A DNA stretch of 64,000 nt from Sutcliffiella halmapala (lineage in GTDB: Bacteria; Bacillota; Bacilli; Bacillales; Bacillaceae_I): contig NZ_KV917375.1 of NCBI RefSeq assembly GCF_002019665.1, positions 2,522,702-2,586,701 of the forward strand, written 5' to 3'. Shown in pieces: positions 1-8,938 of this stretch; position 1 is the first letter of the stretch, and each line of letters opens with the position of its first letter. A program made the translations under genes and the position numbers. The notes under the pieces are model-generated. The model saw only the letters and a list, made by a program, of their open reading frames with translations. It had not been told where the DNA came from and did no database searches.

Positions 1-233
1 TCCCCAAGAGATAATTCATCATCAAACGCAGTTTGATGATTTGTTCTATTAATGCGGCTCATCAAGTCTTTTAATTCCTTCAATACCTCCCCCAACTCAT
101 TTTCTAATTCTTGTGGGCTTTCAAATGGCTTCTCCCCTTCTTGTATCCTCGCAATATTTAGCAATCTATGTTTTAATTGTTCCGCTCTTTTTTGATAATC
201 AGCTCTTCTAATCAAACCTTCTGCTAACTTCAC
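1..233 (-). CDS. DIP1984 family protein (partial, C-terminus outside the window)
   Basis: The first 77 codons of a gene run off the left edge. The visible protein starts VKLAEGLIRRADYQKR and continues with a helical stretch containing IQEGEKPFESP and MSRINRTN. That is the charged, coiled-coil-like N-terminus typical of the DIP1984 family (sometimes annotated septicolysin), of unknown function. The start is GTG at 233, preceded by AAAGGAG about 10 bases upstream, which fits well. Family assignment rests on remembered sequence character of the helix and the IQEGE and RINRTN segments. The missing C-terminal half prevents a length check. Confidence 0.7.
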   Translation of the reverse strand, partial: MKLAEGLIRRADYQKRAEQLKHRLLNIARIQEGEKPFESPQELENELGEVLKELKDLMSRINRTNHQTAFDDELSLG

Positions 234-361
234 CCGCTCTTCTCTCCTTTACTTTTGTAAAATCTATAATTAATTTTAACATGTTTCGCGTTAAAATAGA
301 TGTAATTTTCTGAAAACCAAACAACATATGTTGCTACTTTAAGTTTGATACTATTTAGCTC

Positions 362-907
362 TTAATCATATCCACCTGTTCCAGACGGCAATTTTTGATA
401 CTCTTTTTTCGTTACGATTAATTCTTTATGAATGAAATCAACAAAACCCTCTAATTCCAACAAATCCTGCGTTTGGCAATTGTCAGTAGTCCAACTAACT
501 TCAAGTGTTTCTCCATTTATGACCATACTAATAATTGTCGATTCAACTGGATCTGAGCCACAATATGACCCATCTTCAGTCTGGTTCGTCACTTTTTTTG
601 AACGTACTAACAATTCAATCTTTTTCATTTCCCCATATATTCTCTCCCGTTCCTCATTAGTAAAAACTAGTTCCGTTTGTACTACCCCATCTAAAACTAA
701 GTCTTTGGTATATACTCCTTTAAAAGTATCGATTTCATTTTTCGCCCCTACACCATAGCTCATCTTAAAATGAAAATCATCTGGCATTTTATCAGGCATA
801 GTATCTTCTTGAAGAGGCTTTGTTACGGTTGCTTTACCACTCCATTTGTTATTAGAACAACCCGTAGCTAACCCTATAACTAAAATTGCAATAGTTAGTA
901 ATTTCAA
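362..907 (-). CDS. Putative lipoprotein of unknown function
   Basis: The protein is about 181 residues with a classic lipoprotein signal: a short basic start, a hydrophobic run (LLTIAILVIGLA) and the lipobox LATGC. After export the cysteine should be lipidated and the protein held on the outer face of the membrane. The mature part is hydrophilic with two further cysteines (SYCGS and DNCQT) that could form a disulfide. The start is either GTG at 916 or TTG at 907. I prefer TTG because GGTGG lies just upstream and the signal peptide then starts at the KLLTI block. I do not recognise a domain. Next on this strand upstream is the lysyl-tRNA synthetase gene, separated by a hairpin. Confidence 0.75.
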   Translation of the reverse strand: MKLLTIAILVIGLATGCSNNKWSGKATVTKPLQEDTMPDKMPDDFHFKMSYGVGAKNEIDTFKGVYTKDLVLDGVVQTELVFTNEERERIYGEMKKIELLVRSKKVTNQTEDGSYCGSDPVESTIISMVINGETLEVSWTTDNCQTQDLLELEGFVDFIHKELIVTKKEYQKLPSGTGGYD

Positions 908-967
908 TAACTCCACCGCCTAATAGCTTTTAAAAAATTTGACGTTAATTATATGTATACGTTACAA

Positions 968-1016
968 AGGGTCCTGAACTTATAACGTGAAAAACTGACG
1001 TTAAGTTCGGGACCCT
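968..1016 (-). terminator. Long hairpin between lysK and the lipoprotein gene
   Basis: Nearly complementary arms (AGGGTCCTGAACTTA at 968-982 and TAAGTTCGGGACCCT at 1002-1016) flank a central ACGT stem and a short loop. It lies just downstream of the lysyl-tRNA synthetase stop codon. The T-run on the minus side is short (TTTG), so termination is probable but not certain. It could also be a dispersed fold-back sequence. Confidence 0.5.
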
Positions 1017-1072
1017 ATTAACATGATAATACTATGATTTTCTTTTACATATTTATCCTTGACGGACTATGT

Positions 1073-2626
1073 TTAAGTGAATGTGAGCAAATCACTTATT
1101 TTCTTCCTGCCGATAGCACTTATTAGGAGTGGTAAGCGTGGTCCATTGTTTAGATTTAAAACTAGTTGATATACGTGTTTGAAAAGGTCTTTTTGAGATT
1201 CTTTCATTGCTTTTTTATCCTCTTGGTGACAAATAGCATACACTTCTTTCATTAATAAATCTCCACTGATAGCTTCGTTACTAATGAAAGTAGTAAGTAT
1301 TCGAAGTCTTTCTTTTTGTTCATCAGATAAAGTACGGTAATAAATCTCATTCTTCTCTTCATTAACTTTAATCATTCGATATTGATTCCAATGTTTGATC
1401 CAATAAGCTACACGATCACTTATTATCTTAAGTTCCTCTAATGCATATGTTTCCCCTATAGTAATTAGAGCGTTTTGCATGACCAATTCATTAAAATCTA
1501 TCAGAGGAAAGATCCCAGCAACCTGAGAAAAGCTTGGCGTATTTCTCTTCACATCACCCTTGCTTAAGATTAATGACTGAATGATATTTTCATCTTGTAC
1601 CATACCTTTAGCATAAGCGTTTTGATAGTGTTGAAATTCAGAAAAAATACGGATTACCTCGTCATCAAAACCTATATTAAAAGCAGCATTCGGTTTGTAC
1701 TTGGCAAACATAAACAGGATGATCTCAGGTGTATAAATGTTCAATAAATCTTTAGGTGTGATGACATTCCCTGAAGAACTAAACATTTTTTGATTAGTGC
1801 CTTTTAAGCCGATAAATTCATAAGCCGTATAATCGGGAGCTTCAAAATTAAAAATCTCTTTAGCGATAATCTTTGATACATTGTAGCTGCCAGTTGCTGA
1901 GGAATGATCTCTTCCTCCTGGTTCAAAAACAACATCCTCTACCATCCAACGCATCGCCCAGTCCACTTTCCAATTGAGTTTTATCTGGCGACTAGTGCCA
2001 ACTTCTTGCGATCCTATTTTTCCACAGCGGCACTCATAATCAATTCGATCTTGCTCTTCATTATAATAAATGATGGTTGTTGTATCCCTCAAGCAATCCT
2101 CACAGTACAAGGAGAGTGGATAAAATGCTTTCCGGTCATCATTCTTTGGATCTGTAGATTTAAATTGCATAAAGATATCATAAATCTCTTTTCTTCTCTT
2201 CAAGGCAATCGAGATATAAGGCGCATATCTTCCTGAGCGATATTCTCTATTCTGATATATGAATTCTGGTTTTATATCAAACTCTCGTAGTGCCCCTTCA
2301 AACTCCTTTTCAAAATGAATAGCGTAGCTACCTTCACCGAATGGATTCGGCACTTCTGAATACGGTATACCTAGATAAGTTTGATAGCTTTCTGGAATAT
2401 TTTGCGGGATTTTTCTTAAACGATCAAAATCATCCCAAGAGAAAATAAATCGAGCTTTCTTCCCCAAATTCTCTAACGCTTTTACGACAAAATAGGTTGT
2501 GAGAACTTCGCGAAAATTCCCTACATGGACAGATCCTGAAGGGCTAATACCTGAAGCGCATGTGAATATCTCTTTTTCCGGATGCTTGGTTATTAATTTT
2601 TCAGCAATTTGATAAGCCCAGTGCAT
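1073..2626 (-). CDS. lysK: Class I lysyl-tRNA synthetase (LysRS1)
   Basis: The product charges tRNA(Lys) with lysine. At 517 residues it has the class I Rossmann-fold signature: a HIGH-type motif in SPSGSVHVGN near residue 30 and a KMSKS-type motif in KMFSSSGNV near residue 285. It is therefore the archaeal-type class I enzyme and not the usual bacterial class II LysS. A cysteine cluster (CEDC, CRC) around residues 170-200 is typical of this family. ATG at 2626 is chosen because GAGGTG sits six bases upstream; the GTG three codons earlier overlaps that site. A T-box leader immediately upstream, with a probable lysine specifier, implies induction by uncharged tRNA(Lys). Some Bacillus species carry this enzyme next to a normal class II enzyme elsewhere in the genome, and that is likely here. 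Confidence 0.93.
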   Translation of the reverse strand: MHWAYQIAEKLITKHPEKEIFTCASGISPSGSVHVGNFREVLTTYFVVKALENLGKKARFIFSWDDFDRLRKIPQNIPESYQTYLGIPYSEVPNPFGEGSYAIHFEKEFEGALREFDIKPEFIYQNREYRSGRYAPYISIALKRRKEIYDIFMQFKSTDPKNDDRKAFYPLSLYCEDCLRDTTTIIYYNEEQDRIDYECRCGKIGSQEVGTSRQIKLNWKVDWAMRWMVEDVVFEPGGRDHSSATGSYNVSKIIAKEIFNFEAPDYTAYEFIGLKGTNQKMFSSSGNVITPKDLLNIYTPEIILFMFAKYKPNAAFNIGFDDEVIRIFSEFQHYQNAYAKGMVQDENIIQSLILSKGDVKRNTPSFSQVAGIFPLIDFNELVMQNALITIGETYALEELKIISDRVAYWIKHWNQYRMIKVNEEKNEIYYRTLSDEQKERLRILTTFISNEAISGDLLMKEVYAICHQEDKKAMKESQKDLFKHVYQLVLNLNNGPRLPLLISAIGRKKISDLLTFT

Positions 2627-2667
2627 ACCTTTCACCTCTTTTTATTAATACTTTAATCAAAGCAAAT

Positions 2668-2952
2668 AAAAAACTCCCACCTCCAAGAATTAATCTTGAG
2701 GGCGAGAGTAAGGATTCGCGGTACCACCTCAGTTTACTTATTGATCACTCAATAAGCCTTATCAGGTACAGCCAAAAGAGCGATACCTTATCCCGATAAC
2801 GTGGGAGATCGTCATAGCATCCCTAAGAAAATAAACTTAGTTCCGTATGAAGCTCAGAGGCTTTGTTCAATAAGATTTCCCTTCCCTTTTTCCACCATCC
2901 AAGGGTCTCTGTAAAGCTTCCTCTTATCTACTCGTCTCGTCATTGCTTATCA
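2668..2952 (-). promoter_or_regulatory. T-box riboswitch of lysK, probable AAA (Lys) specifier
   Basis: The leader holds the conserved T-box motif GAGGTGGTACCGCG (minus strand, 2730-2717) followed by a terminator hairpin and T-run (about 2708-2668). Further upstream are the AGAGA element, a GGTG distal loop and the specifier region GAACAAAGCC. In that segment AAA (2864-2862) sits where specifier codons normally lie, just before CTCTGAG. The codon matches the downstream synthetase. Uncharged tRNA(Lys) should stabilise the antiterminator and allow read-through. The specifier assignment is from pattern and not from a folded model. Confidence 0.9.
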
Positions 2953-3029
2953 TTGCAGTTATTAAATAATTCTCATGATATTATCAAATTCATGCAAGCA
3001 TTTCAAGTAATTTTCAAAATTTTTGTGCA

Positions 3030-4838
3030 TTAGAAGCTTTTTTCTAGCTCATCCACTAAAGATCCGACATAAGCCACTGCTTTTTGAATCGGTGCTGGAG
3101 TTGACATATCGACTCCAGCTAAATTCATAAGCTCAAGCGGCTTTAACGTTCCTCCAGCCTTTAAAGCGGATAACCAACGATTTACTGCTGGCTCCCCTTC
3201 TTCTTTTATCGATTGAGCGGCAGCTGTTGATGCGGTTAATCCAGCTGAGTACGTATATGGATAGAGACCCATGTAATAATGGGGCTGGCGCATCCACGTT
3301 AATCCTGCGCCTTCATCGATTTCTACAGCATCTCCCCAAAAATTAGCTAATAACTCTATTTTTTGCTCACAAAGAAGTTTCGCGGTAATCGGTGTACCTT
3401 TATCCGCCAATTCATAAACGCGACGTTGCAGTTCCCCTTCTAAAATATGGGTCACAAAGTTATGGTAATATGTTCCTAATGATTGCAAAATAACCCAGCG
3501 ACGCATTTGATTATCCGTCGACTTAGCTAAAATATGCTGACTTAATAACATTTCATTCATAGTAGATGGCGCTTCAACAAAGTACCTTGATGGACGAGTA
3601 TTAGAAATACTTTGATAACGAGACGCAAGGCTAAAATGACCAGCATGCCCTAATTCATGTGCTAACGTGAAAGCATTACGCATGGAATCATTCCATGTTA
3701 ACAATATATATGGATGCACTCCATATGGACTTGAACAGAAAGCACCTGACGATTTTCCAACATTATCAGCTAAATCAACCCAGCGATTACGTAGCCCTTG
3801 CTCCATGATCTTCCTATATTCAGGTCCCATTATTTGCAGAGAATCAAGGATAAGCTGTGAAGCTTCCTCATAAGTTATTTTCGGATTATATGCTGGGTCA
3901 AGTGGCGCTTTTAAATCACTGAACTGCATGGATTCTAAACCTAAAACTCGCTGCTTCAACCTAGCAAAGCGACGCATATGTGGAGCCAACTCTGTTTGGA
4001 TCGTATTTAATTGATTTTCATACATTTCCTTTGTTACCTGCTGCTCGTGCAGAAGCATATCGGTAACGGAGTCATAGTTTCGCATCCGCGCTTCAATCAC
4101 TTGTTTTTTTACCTCTGTGGCATATGTCGCAGCATACGTGTTTTTGTACTGTTTAAGTGTCTCATTGAATGAATGATACGCTTTTCTACGGAGCTCCGTA
4201 TTCGGTGATCCTTCATAGGTTGGAAAAGAATTAAATGTTAATGGATGCACCTCACCACCATTCGTCGTGAAAGAGGCGAACTGCATATCAGACGTTTTAC
4301 TTCTTTCATAAATCATATACGGCGCACCATGGATTTCCCCAAAGGATGCTAAAACTTCCTCCGCTTCAGGTGAAAGCTTATGAGCCTTTGTTTCTAAAAT
4401 ATCGGTTAGCACCTTCGTATATAAGGTCAATCCTGACTCATGCTGAAGATATTCTAAGACAACTCCATCTTCTAACGCCAAGATTTCCGAGTTCACAAAT
4501 GAAACACTAGCTTGGAAATTGGCAAATAGAGAAGCAACACGCGCAGAATTACCTTGATTTACTGGATTAGTTCCATCCTCTGATTGACGTAGCGAAGCAA
4601 ATGTCATCACTCTGGACAAGCGTTCTGTCAATGCGTCTTTCGTACGTAAACAATCTAGTAAAACTTTCGCATTTTCATGAAGTCTCCCTTTAAACTTTGT
4701 AACTAAGTGAAGGTCCTTATGTAACGTGTGTAATTCTGATTCCCAGGCTTGTTCTGTTGCAAATAAATCACTCAAATCCCATGTTTGTTCAGTAGGTACC
4801 TCGGACCTGACTAACGTTTTTTTCATTACTTTAGTCAT
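3030..4838 (-). CDS. pepF: Oligoendopeptidase F, M3 family zinc metallopeptidase
   Basis: This is a cytosolic zinc peptidase of 602 residues that cleaves short peptides of roughly 7-17 residues. The zinc-binding motif HELGH lies in AFTLAHELGHAGH near residue 390, with the third ligand region EAPSTMNEML about 30 residues downstream, as in the M3/PepF family. The length matches the usual 600 residues. I start at ATG 4838 because GAGAGGAG is positioned eight bases upstream; the longer frame to 4862 would place the ribosome site inside the coding region. The gene stands alone between the lysK T-box and a divergent DUF3231 gene. There is no sign of a transporter or competence partner here. Confidence 0.95.
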   Translation of the reverse strand: MTKVMKKTLVRSEVPTEQTWDLSDLFATEQAWESELHTLHKDLHLVTKFKGRLHENAKVLLDCLRTKDALTERLSRVMTFASLRQSEDGTNPVNQGNSARVASLFANFQASVSFVNSEILALEDGVVLEYLQHESGLTLYTKVLTDILETKAHKLSPEAEEVLASFGEIHGAPYMIYERSKTSDMQFASFTTNGGEVHPLTFNSFPTYEGSPNTELRRKAYHSFNETLKQYKNTYAATYATEVKKQVIEARMRNYDSVTDMLLHEQQVTKEMYENQLNTIQTELAPHMRRFARLKQRVLGLESMQFSDLKAPLDPAYNPKITYEEASQLILDSLQIMGPEYRKIMEQGLRNRWVDLADNVGKSSGAFCSSPYGVHPYILLTWNDSMRNAFTLAHELGHAGHFSLASRYQSISNTRPSRYFVEAPSTMNEMLLSQHILAKSTDNQMRRWVILQSLGTYYHNFVTHILEGELQRRVYELADKGTPITAKLLCEQKIELLANFWGDAVEIDEGAGLTWMRQPHYYMGLYPYTYSAGLTASTAAAQSIKEEGEPAVNRWLSALKAGGTLKPLELMNLAGVDMSTPAPIQKAVAYVGSLVDELEKSF

Positions 4839-5082
4839 CAATAAGCTCCTCTCTAATAACAAAATATTTCGTATATCGAATTAAGTCCTTTTCATTATAT
4901 AAGAATTTTCAATTAATTCAAATGATATTATTAAAATTTGATTAGTCATGAGCCGTATACTTCTTTTAAAATTTTTGTGGAGCCTTCTAATATTCCAACA
5001 AAAATTCGGTTCCTCATCTCTTTTCATAAAATAAATCACCGTTGGTTACATTAAGAAAATAAAGCTAGGAGGGTTCAACATC

Positions 5083-6084
5083 ATGTCTTCAACTCAAGCA
5101 CCGATCGCTTCTTCGGAATTAGCAAATTTGTGGATGGCTTATCAAGAAAGAACGATGATCCTTAGAATAACAGAGCATTTTTTGGAGCATGCAGAAGAGG
5201 AAGGAAAACAACTTCTTCAAACTCTCTCTAATAATGCCACGAAGAATATCGAGACAATTTCCAATATCCTTCATCAAGAAGGAGCAGTCATTCCAAATGG
5301 GTTTACAGAGAGCGATGTACGTAAATCAGTACCAAGATTATTTGATTTCTATTACGATATCATGTATTTACATATGATGACAAAAGTCGAGATGAATCTT
5401 TATGCACTTTTTACAGGTATGTCCTATCGAAAGGATATTAAGGATTTCTTTATAAGCTTGACAGCAGAAGCCTTAGCACTTAATGGCGAAGCAACTCAAT
5501 TCTTATTGGAAAAAGGGATTTTGGTACGACCACCATATGTGACAATGCCTCAAGAGGTGAATTTTGTTAAAAATCAAGAGTATATGGGAGGGCTAAATTG
5601 GTTTAGTGATAAGCGAGTCTTAAATACAGTAGAAGTTTCACTTATACACCATGCCATTGAGACAAATCTAGTAGGAATGAAATTAATGATGGGATTTGCT
5701 CAGGTGTCAACCAATAAAGAGGTTCAAGCATATTTTGTGGATGGAATGAAATTATCCAAAAAAATTGAAGTGAAACTCGGTGAATTTTTACGCGATATCT
5801 ATATTGAGCCGCCAGCTACACACTCTGGGAGAGCCACTACTTCAAAAACCGCTCCTTTCTCTGAAAAATTAATGATGTACAACACTAGTTTGTTAACTTC
5901 CTTTGGTCTAGGTAGTAACGCACTAGGAGGAGCATTTAGTTTACGAAGTGATTTGCCAGCTACAATGGCAGTACTAATGAAAGATATTTATGATTTTGCA
6001 CAATCCGGTGGAAAAATTATGATAAAAAACGGCTGGATGGAAGAACCACCGCAAATGGAGGATCGAGATCAACTAACTAAATAG
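5083..6084 (+). CDS. DUF3231 family protein
   Basis: The 333-residue, mostly helical protein looks internally duplicated: two halves of about 160 residues each start with a LWMAYQER- or LNTVEVSLIHHAIETN-like helix and continue into four-helix-bundle-like segments. This is the layout of DUF3231, a Bacillus family with ferritin-like/spore-protein character whose function is not established. A strong AGGAGG ribosome site lies ten bases before the ATG. No signal peptide or membrane segment is visible. The gene is monocistronic and ends before a good bidirectional terminator. Confidence 0.85.
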   Translation: MSSTQAPIASSELANLWMAYQERTMILRITEHFLEHAEEEGKQLLQTLSNNATKNIETISNILHQEGAVIPNGFTESDVRKSVPRLFDFYYDIMYLHMMTKVEMNLYALFTGMSYRKDIKDFFISLTAEALALNGEATQFLLEKGILVRPPYVTMPQEVNFVKNQEYMGGLNWFSDKRVLNTVEVSLIHHAIETNLVGMKLMMGFAQVSTNKEVQAYFVDGMKLSKKIEVKLGEFLRDIYIEPPATHSGRATTSKTAPFSEKLMMYNTSLLTSFGLGSNALGGAFSLRSDLPATMAVLMKDIYDFAQSGGKIMIKNGWMEEPPQMEDRDQLTK

Positions 6085-6178
6085 CAAAAGAAATCTAGTT
6101 TTAAACAGTTAATTAAGTGATCTAGAAAGCACATTTTAATAACCATTTACCTTTATTTTATATAACCGACTAAAATAA

Positions 6179-6214
6179 AAGATCGTCTACATTGTAAAGT
6201 GTAGCGATCTTTTT
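6179..6214 (+). terminator. Intrinsic terminator after the DUF3231 gene
   Basis: The stem GATCGTCTAC / GTAGCGATC with a single bulge is followed by a T-run (CTTTTTC). The minus-strand side also has a T-rich tail, so it may serve the facing gene as well. Confidence 0.8.
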
Positions 6215-6244
6215 CGAATTCTTATAGCTTGTTGTGGAGCAAAA

Positions 6245-6670
6245 TCATACATCTCTCGAATAGGATGTCTCATAGTTGCTACTTGAGCCTTGTTTATCAT
6301 TAACTGCGAAATGGATTGTTGTAATAAATGCAATCGCCATACCTACTATCACAATAATAAAGTTCATTAAATCTGTTAGTGTCGTTGCGGGATTTTCTAC
6401 TGTTAACGTAAAATAGACCGAGAAAAAAAGGACAAATATGAATACACTAGATAAAACGGTAACTTCTAAGACATTTTTAGTAGCCATTAAACTATAAAAA
6501 ATGATTGGAACAGCAATTCCTAACGTTAATACTAGATAGCCAACGTCAAATATTCCCTTAGCAAACAAAAACTGTCCACTAACTACCCTCACCAATATAG
6601 CGGAAACATAAACTATAAATGCTGAAACGACTATATTTACTCCCAACACATTCAACTTATTTTCTTGCAT
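6245..6670 (-). CDS. Four-helix membrane protein of unknown function
   Basis: A 141-residue protein with four hydrophobic segments (VSAFIVYVSAILV, VGYLVLTLGIAVPIIFYSL, VTVLSSVFIFVLFFSVYF, MNFIIVIVGMAIAFI) and a short hydrophilic, serine-rich tail. It should be an integral membrane protein. ATG at 6670 is preferred because GGGGA lies about nine bases upstream; the GTG at 6679 is too close to it. No family is recognised. It is isolated and convergent with the DUF3231 gene. Confidence 0.7.
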   Translation of the reverse strand: MQENKLNVLGVNIVVSAFIVYVSAILVRVVSGQFLFAKGIFDVGYLVLTLGIAVPIIFYSLMATKNVLEVTVLSSVFIFVLFFSVYFTLTVENPATTLTDLMNFIIVIVGMAIAFITTIHFAVNDKQGSSSNYETSYSRDV

Positions 6671-6871
6671 TTCTTCCACATCCCCTGCTTGTTTTAATTA
6701 TCGGAAAATTCACTATTCAAATTCATTATATACCAATAATTAAAAGCTACATCTAACAATTATGGAAAATTTGTGTATTTTTCAGAGGAACTGATAGTTT
6801 TCTAACGAGTAAAGGAATTTATTGACGAGTAGACGTTATTTACACATGATTAATAGCGCTCTAACTAAAAA

Positions 6872-6919
6872 ATCTCATTAGACAAGTGTTTGAATGACAC
6901 TTGTCTTGTCTAATGAGAT
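6872..6919 (-). terminator. Intrinsic terminator of the ada-alkA-ogt operon
   Basis: A perfect 15-bp stem (ATCTCATTAGACAAG / CTTGTCTAATGAGAT) is followed on the minus strand by TTTTTT. It lies 46 bases after the methyltransferase stop codon. Confidence 0.9.
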
Positions 6920-6964
6920 CATCTATCAAACTCAATCAATTTAAATACTGATTAAGATTCATGT

Positions 6965-7471
6965 TTATTTAACTACACTACCTGCTTTACTTTGACTTTG
7001 CACCGACTTTTCATGCTGAAGGAGCCATTCCTTCCTCCACAAACCGCCTGCATATCCTGTTAATTTGCCATTTGATCCAATTATTCGATGGCATGGAATC
7101 ACAATGCTTAATTTGTTTTTCCCATTTGCGCTTCCTACTGCCCTGATCGCTTTTTCATGCCCAATAGATAAAGCTAAGTCTTTATAGGAACCTGTTGTTG
7201 CAAAAGGAATACAGGTTAAAGCGTCCCACACTTTTTTCTGAAAAACTGTACCTTCGTAGATAAAGGGAAAGGTGAATTCTTGGCGTTTTCCTTTAAAATA
7301 CTCATCTAGTTGCTCGTAGCAATCTTTTACTACTTTTGGTGTTTCATCCCGAAAACTATTTGAAACCTCATCTGTCTCCTTAAACATAATAGAAGAGATT
7401 GCTTCATCTGTACCGATTATTTCTAACACCCCAACTGGTGAATCGTAATCTAATTTATGTAGTTTCATCAT
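6965..7471 (-). CDS. ogt: Methylated-DNA-protein-cysteine S-methyltransferase
   Basis: This 168-residue suicide repair protein removes methyl groups from O6-methylguanine in DNA. The active-site signature IVIPCHRIIG is present, with the acceptor cysteine around residue 134. The helix-turn-helix segment IPFATTGSYKDLA and the arginine-containing IRAVGSANGKN match the family. The start is ATG 7471, with GGAGG seven bases upstream. It overlaps the alkA stop by 17 bases, so translation is probably coupled. It corresponds to the AdaB position of the Bacillus adaptive response and should be induced through AdaA. Confidence 0.93.
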   Translation of the reverse strand: MMKLHKLDYDSPVGVLEIIGTDEAISSIMFKETDEVSNSFRDETPKVVKDCYEQLDEYFKGKRQEFTFPFIYEGTVFQKKVWDALTCIPFATTGSYKDLALSIGHEKAIRAVGSANGKNKLSIVIPCHRIIGSNGKLTGYAGGLWRKEWLLQHEKSVQSQSKAGSVVK

Positions 7472-8372
7472 ATAAAGACCTCCATAGATAAAAAGTGGCA
7501 TATGCTTGCCAGCCTTCCCAATATGTTGCCATCTCTGTAATTTCCTCTATTGTCGGCTTATGCTCTAGCCCTAATTGACTCTTTAGTGCGTTGTGGAGTC
7601 CGACATCTGTAATGGGGAATGCAGATGGATGGTGTAAACATTTCATCAGGACATAATCTGCTGTCCATGCACCAATTCCTCTAATGGCCACTAGCGATTT
7701 TTTCATTTGTTGATAGTCTTGCTTTTGGGACAGACCTTCTTTGGTTAATGTTCGATTCTCCATCTCTTTCGCAACTCCAATTACATACTCTGCCTTCCTA
7801 CCGATAAATTGAAGCTTTCTTAAATCCTCTATACCTATTGTTGCTATCCTTTCATACGTTGGGTATAGCCAATAAGTATGTCCATCGACGGTTAAGTTCT
7901 CCCCAAAGTGTTCTACAAAACGTTTTTTCAAAGTGTAAGCAAATGTTAAATTAATTTGTTGGCCCATAATCGCCCAAGTCAAGGCTTCAAATAAGTCTGG
8001 AATACACATGATTCGTAATCCGTAATAGTTATCCACTAATTGCTGTAAGACTTTATCTTGACTAGCTACTTTATAAAAAATCTTCAAATCGGCTTCAAAA
8101 TCAAACCATTCCCAGATATAAGCCTCAACCTCTCTCCGAATAGTTGTATCTGGGGCACCTAAAGGAAATTCTACTCGTATTATTCCATCGGTAAATCCCA
8201 TTTTGAATAATACTAATTCAGTTTGCACTTTTAACAATTTAAATAAAAAATCACCCTGTATTTGGTGCAGTACTTCATGAGAGGATCTACCTAAAAACAC
8301 TAAGCATTCTTCGAAATTAAATTCTTTTGGAGGAAAGATTTCTATATAGGAAATATGATCGTTCCAATTCAT
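7455..8372 (-). CDS. alkA: DNA-3-methyladenine glycosylase II
   Basis: A 305-residue base-excision glycosylase that removes N3- and N7-alkylated purines. The helix-hairpin-helix motif and following catalytic aspartate are seen in LVAIRGIGAWTADYVLMKC followed by FPITDVGL, where the D is the expected catalytic residue. The N-terminal 120 residues form the AlkA-N-like beta domain. I choose the ATG at 8372 because the GGAG site is eight bases upstream; the ATG at 8378 shares a base with the adaA stop but is only two bases from that site. The arrangement ada-alkA-ogt with overlaps is a compact adaptive-response operon. Confidence 0.93.
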   Translation of the reverse strand: MNWNDHISYIEIFPPKEFNFEECLVFLGRSSHEVLHQIQGDFLFKLLKVQTELVLFKMGFTDGIIRVEFPLGAPDTTIRREVEAYIWEWFDFEADLKIFYKVASQDKVLQQLVDNYYGLRIMCIPDLFEALTWAIMGQQINLTFAYTLKKRFVEHFGENLTVDGHTYWLYPTYERIATIGIEDLRKLQFIGRKAEYVIGVAKEMENRTLTKEGLSQKQDYQQMKKSLVAIRGIGAWTADYVLMKCLHHPSAFPITDVGLHNALKSQLGLEHKPTIEEITEMATYWEGWQAYATFYLWRSLYDETT

Positions 8373-8377
8373 AATCA

Positions 8378-8938
8378 TTACTCCTTACTGCTATTTCGAT
8401 ATTCAGTAGGTGAACAATTTTTCAACCGGCGAAACACCTTATAAAAATTAGAGGTGCTCAGAAACCCAACTTCATAGCAAATCTCCAAGTTCGTTTTACT
8501 AGTGTTTTTCAGAAGGTGTGCCGCTTGATCAATACGGATTTTTTCTAAATATGTTCGGGGTGTTTCTGCAGTCTCCTGTTTAAACAATCGTTCTAAATAA
8601 TAAGCACTTAATCCCACATGAGTAGCAATGTCCTGTAATTCCAGCTTTTGTTTATGATGGTTTATTAAGAAAGCAATGACATTTCTTACAACACTAATGT
8701 GTGGGGAATGCTCTACTTCCGGCTGACATCTTTTGCAAGCGCGATAGCCAGCATTTTCAACTTCATTAATATCTTGATAGAATTCAACATTTACTTTTTT
8801 CGGTTTTCTAGATCTACAAGACGGACGACAGTAAATCTTGGTTGTTTTCACCGCTGTATAAAATAACCCATCATATGTTGAATCACAAGCCATGATTTTC
8901 TCCCACATTTCCTCAAACGATAGCTTGATTTTCTCCAT
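8378..8938 (-). CDS. adaA: AdaA: methylphosphotriester-DNA methyltransferase and AraC-type activator
   Basis: The 186-residue protein has two parts. Residues 1-75 are the Ada zinc domain with the four cysteines in CRPSC and CKRC; the first accepts methyl groups from DNA phosphotriesters and switches the protein on. Residues 90-186 are an AraC-family double helix-turn-helix (HVGLSAYYLERLFKQ and CYEVGFLSTSNFYKVFRR). It lacks the O6-methylguanine methyltransferase domain, which is encoded separately two genes downstream, as in B. subtilis AdaA/AdaB. ATG 8938 is chosen because AGGAGG is nine bases upstream. It is first in the operon and probably activates its own promoter. Confidence 0.94.
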   Translation of the reverse strand: MEKIKLSFEEMWEKIMACDSTYDGLFYTAVKTTKIYCRPSCRSRKPKKVNVEFYQDINEVENAGYRACKRCQPEVEHSPHISVVRNVIAFLINHHKQKLELQDIATHVGLSAYYLERLFKQETAETPRTYLEKIRIDQAAHLLKNTSKTNLEICYEVGFLSTSNFYKVFRRLKNCSPTEYRNSSKE

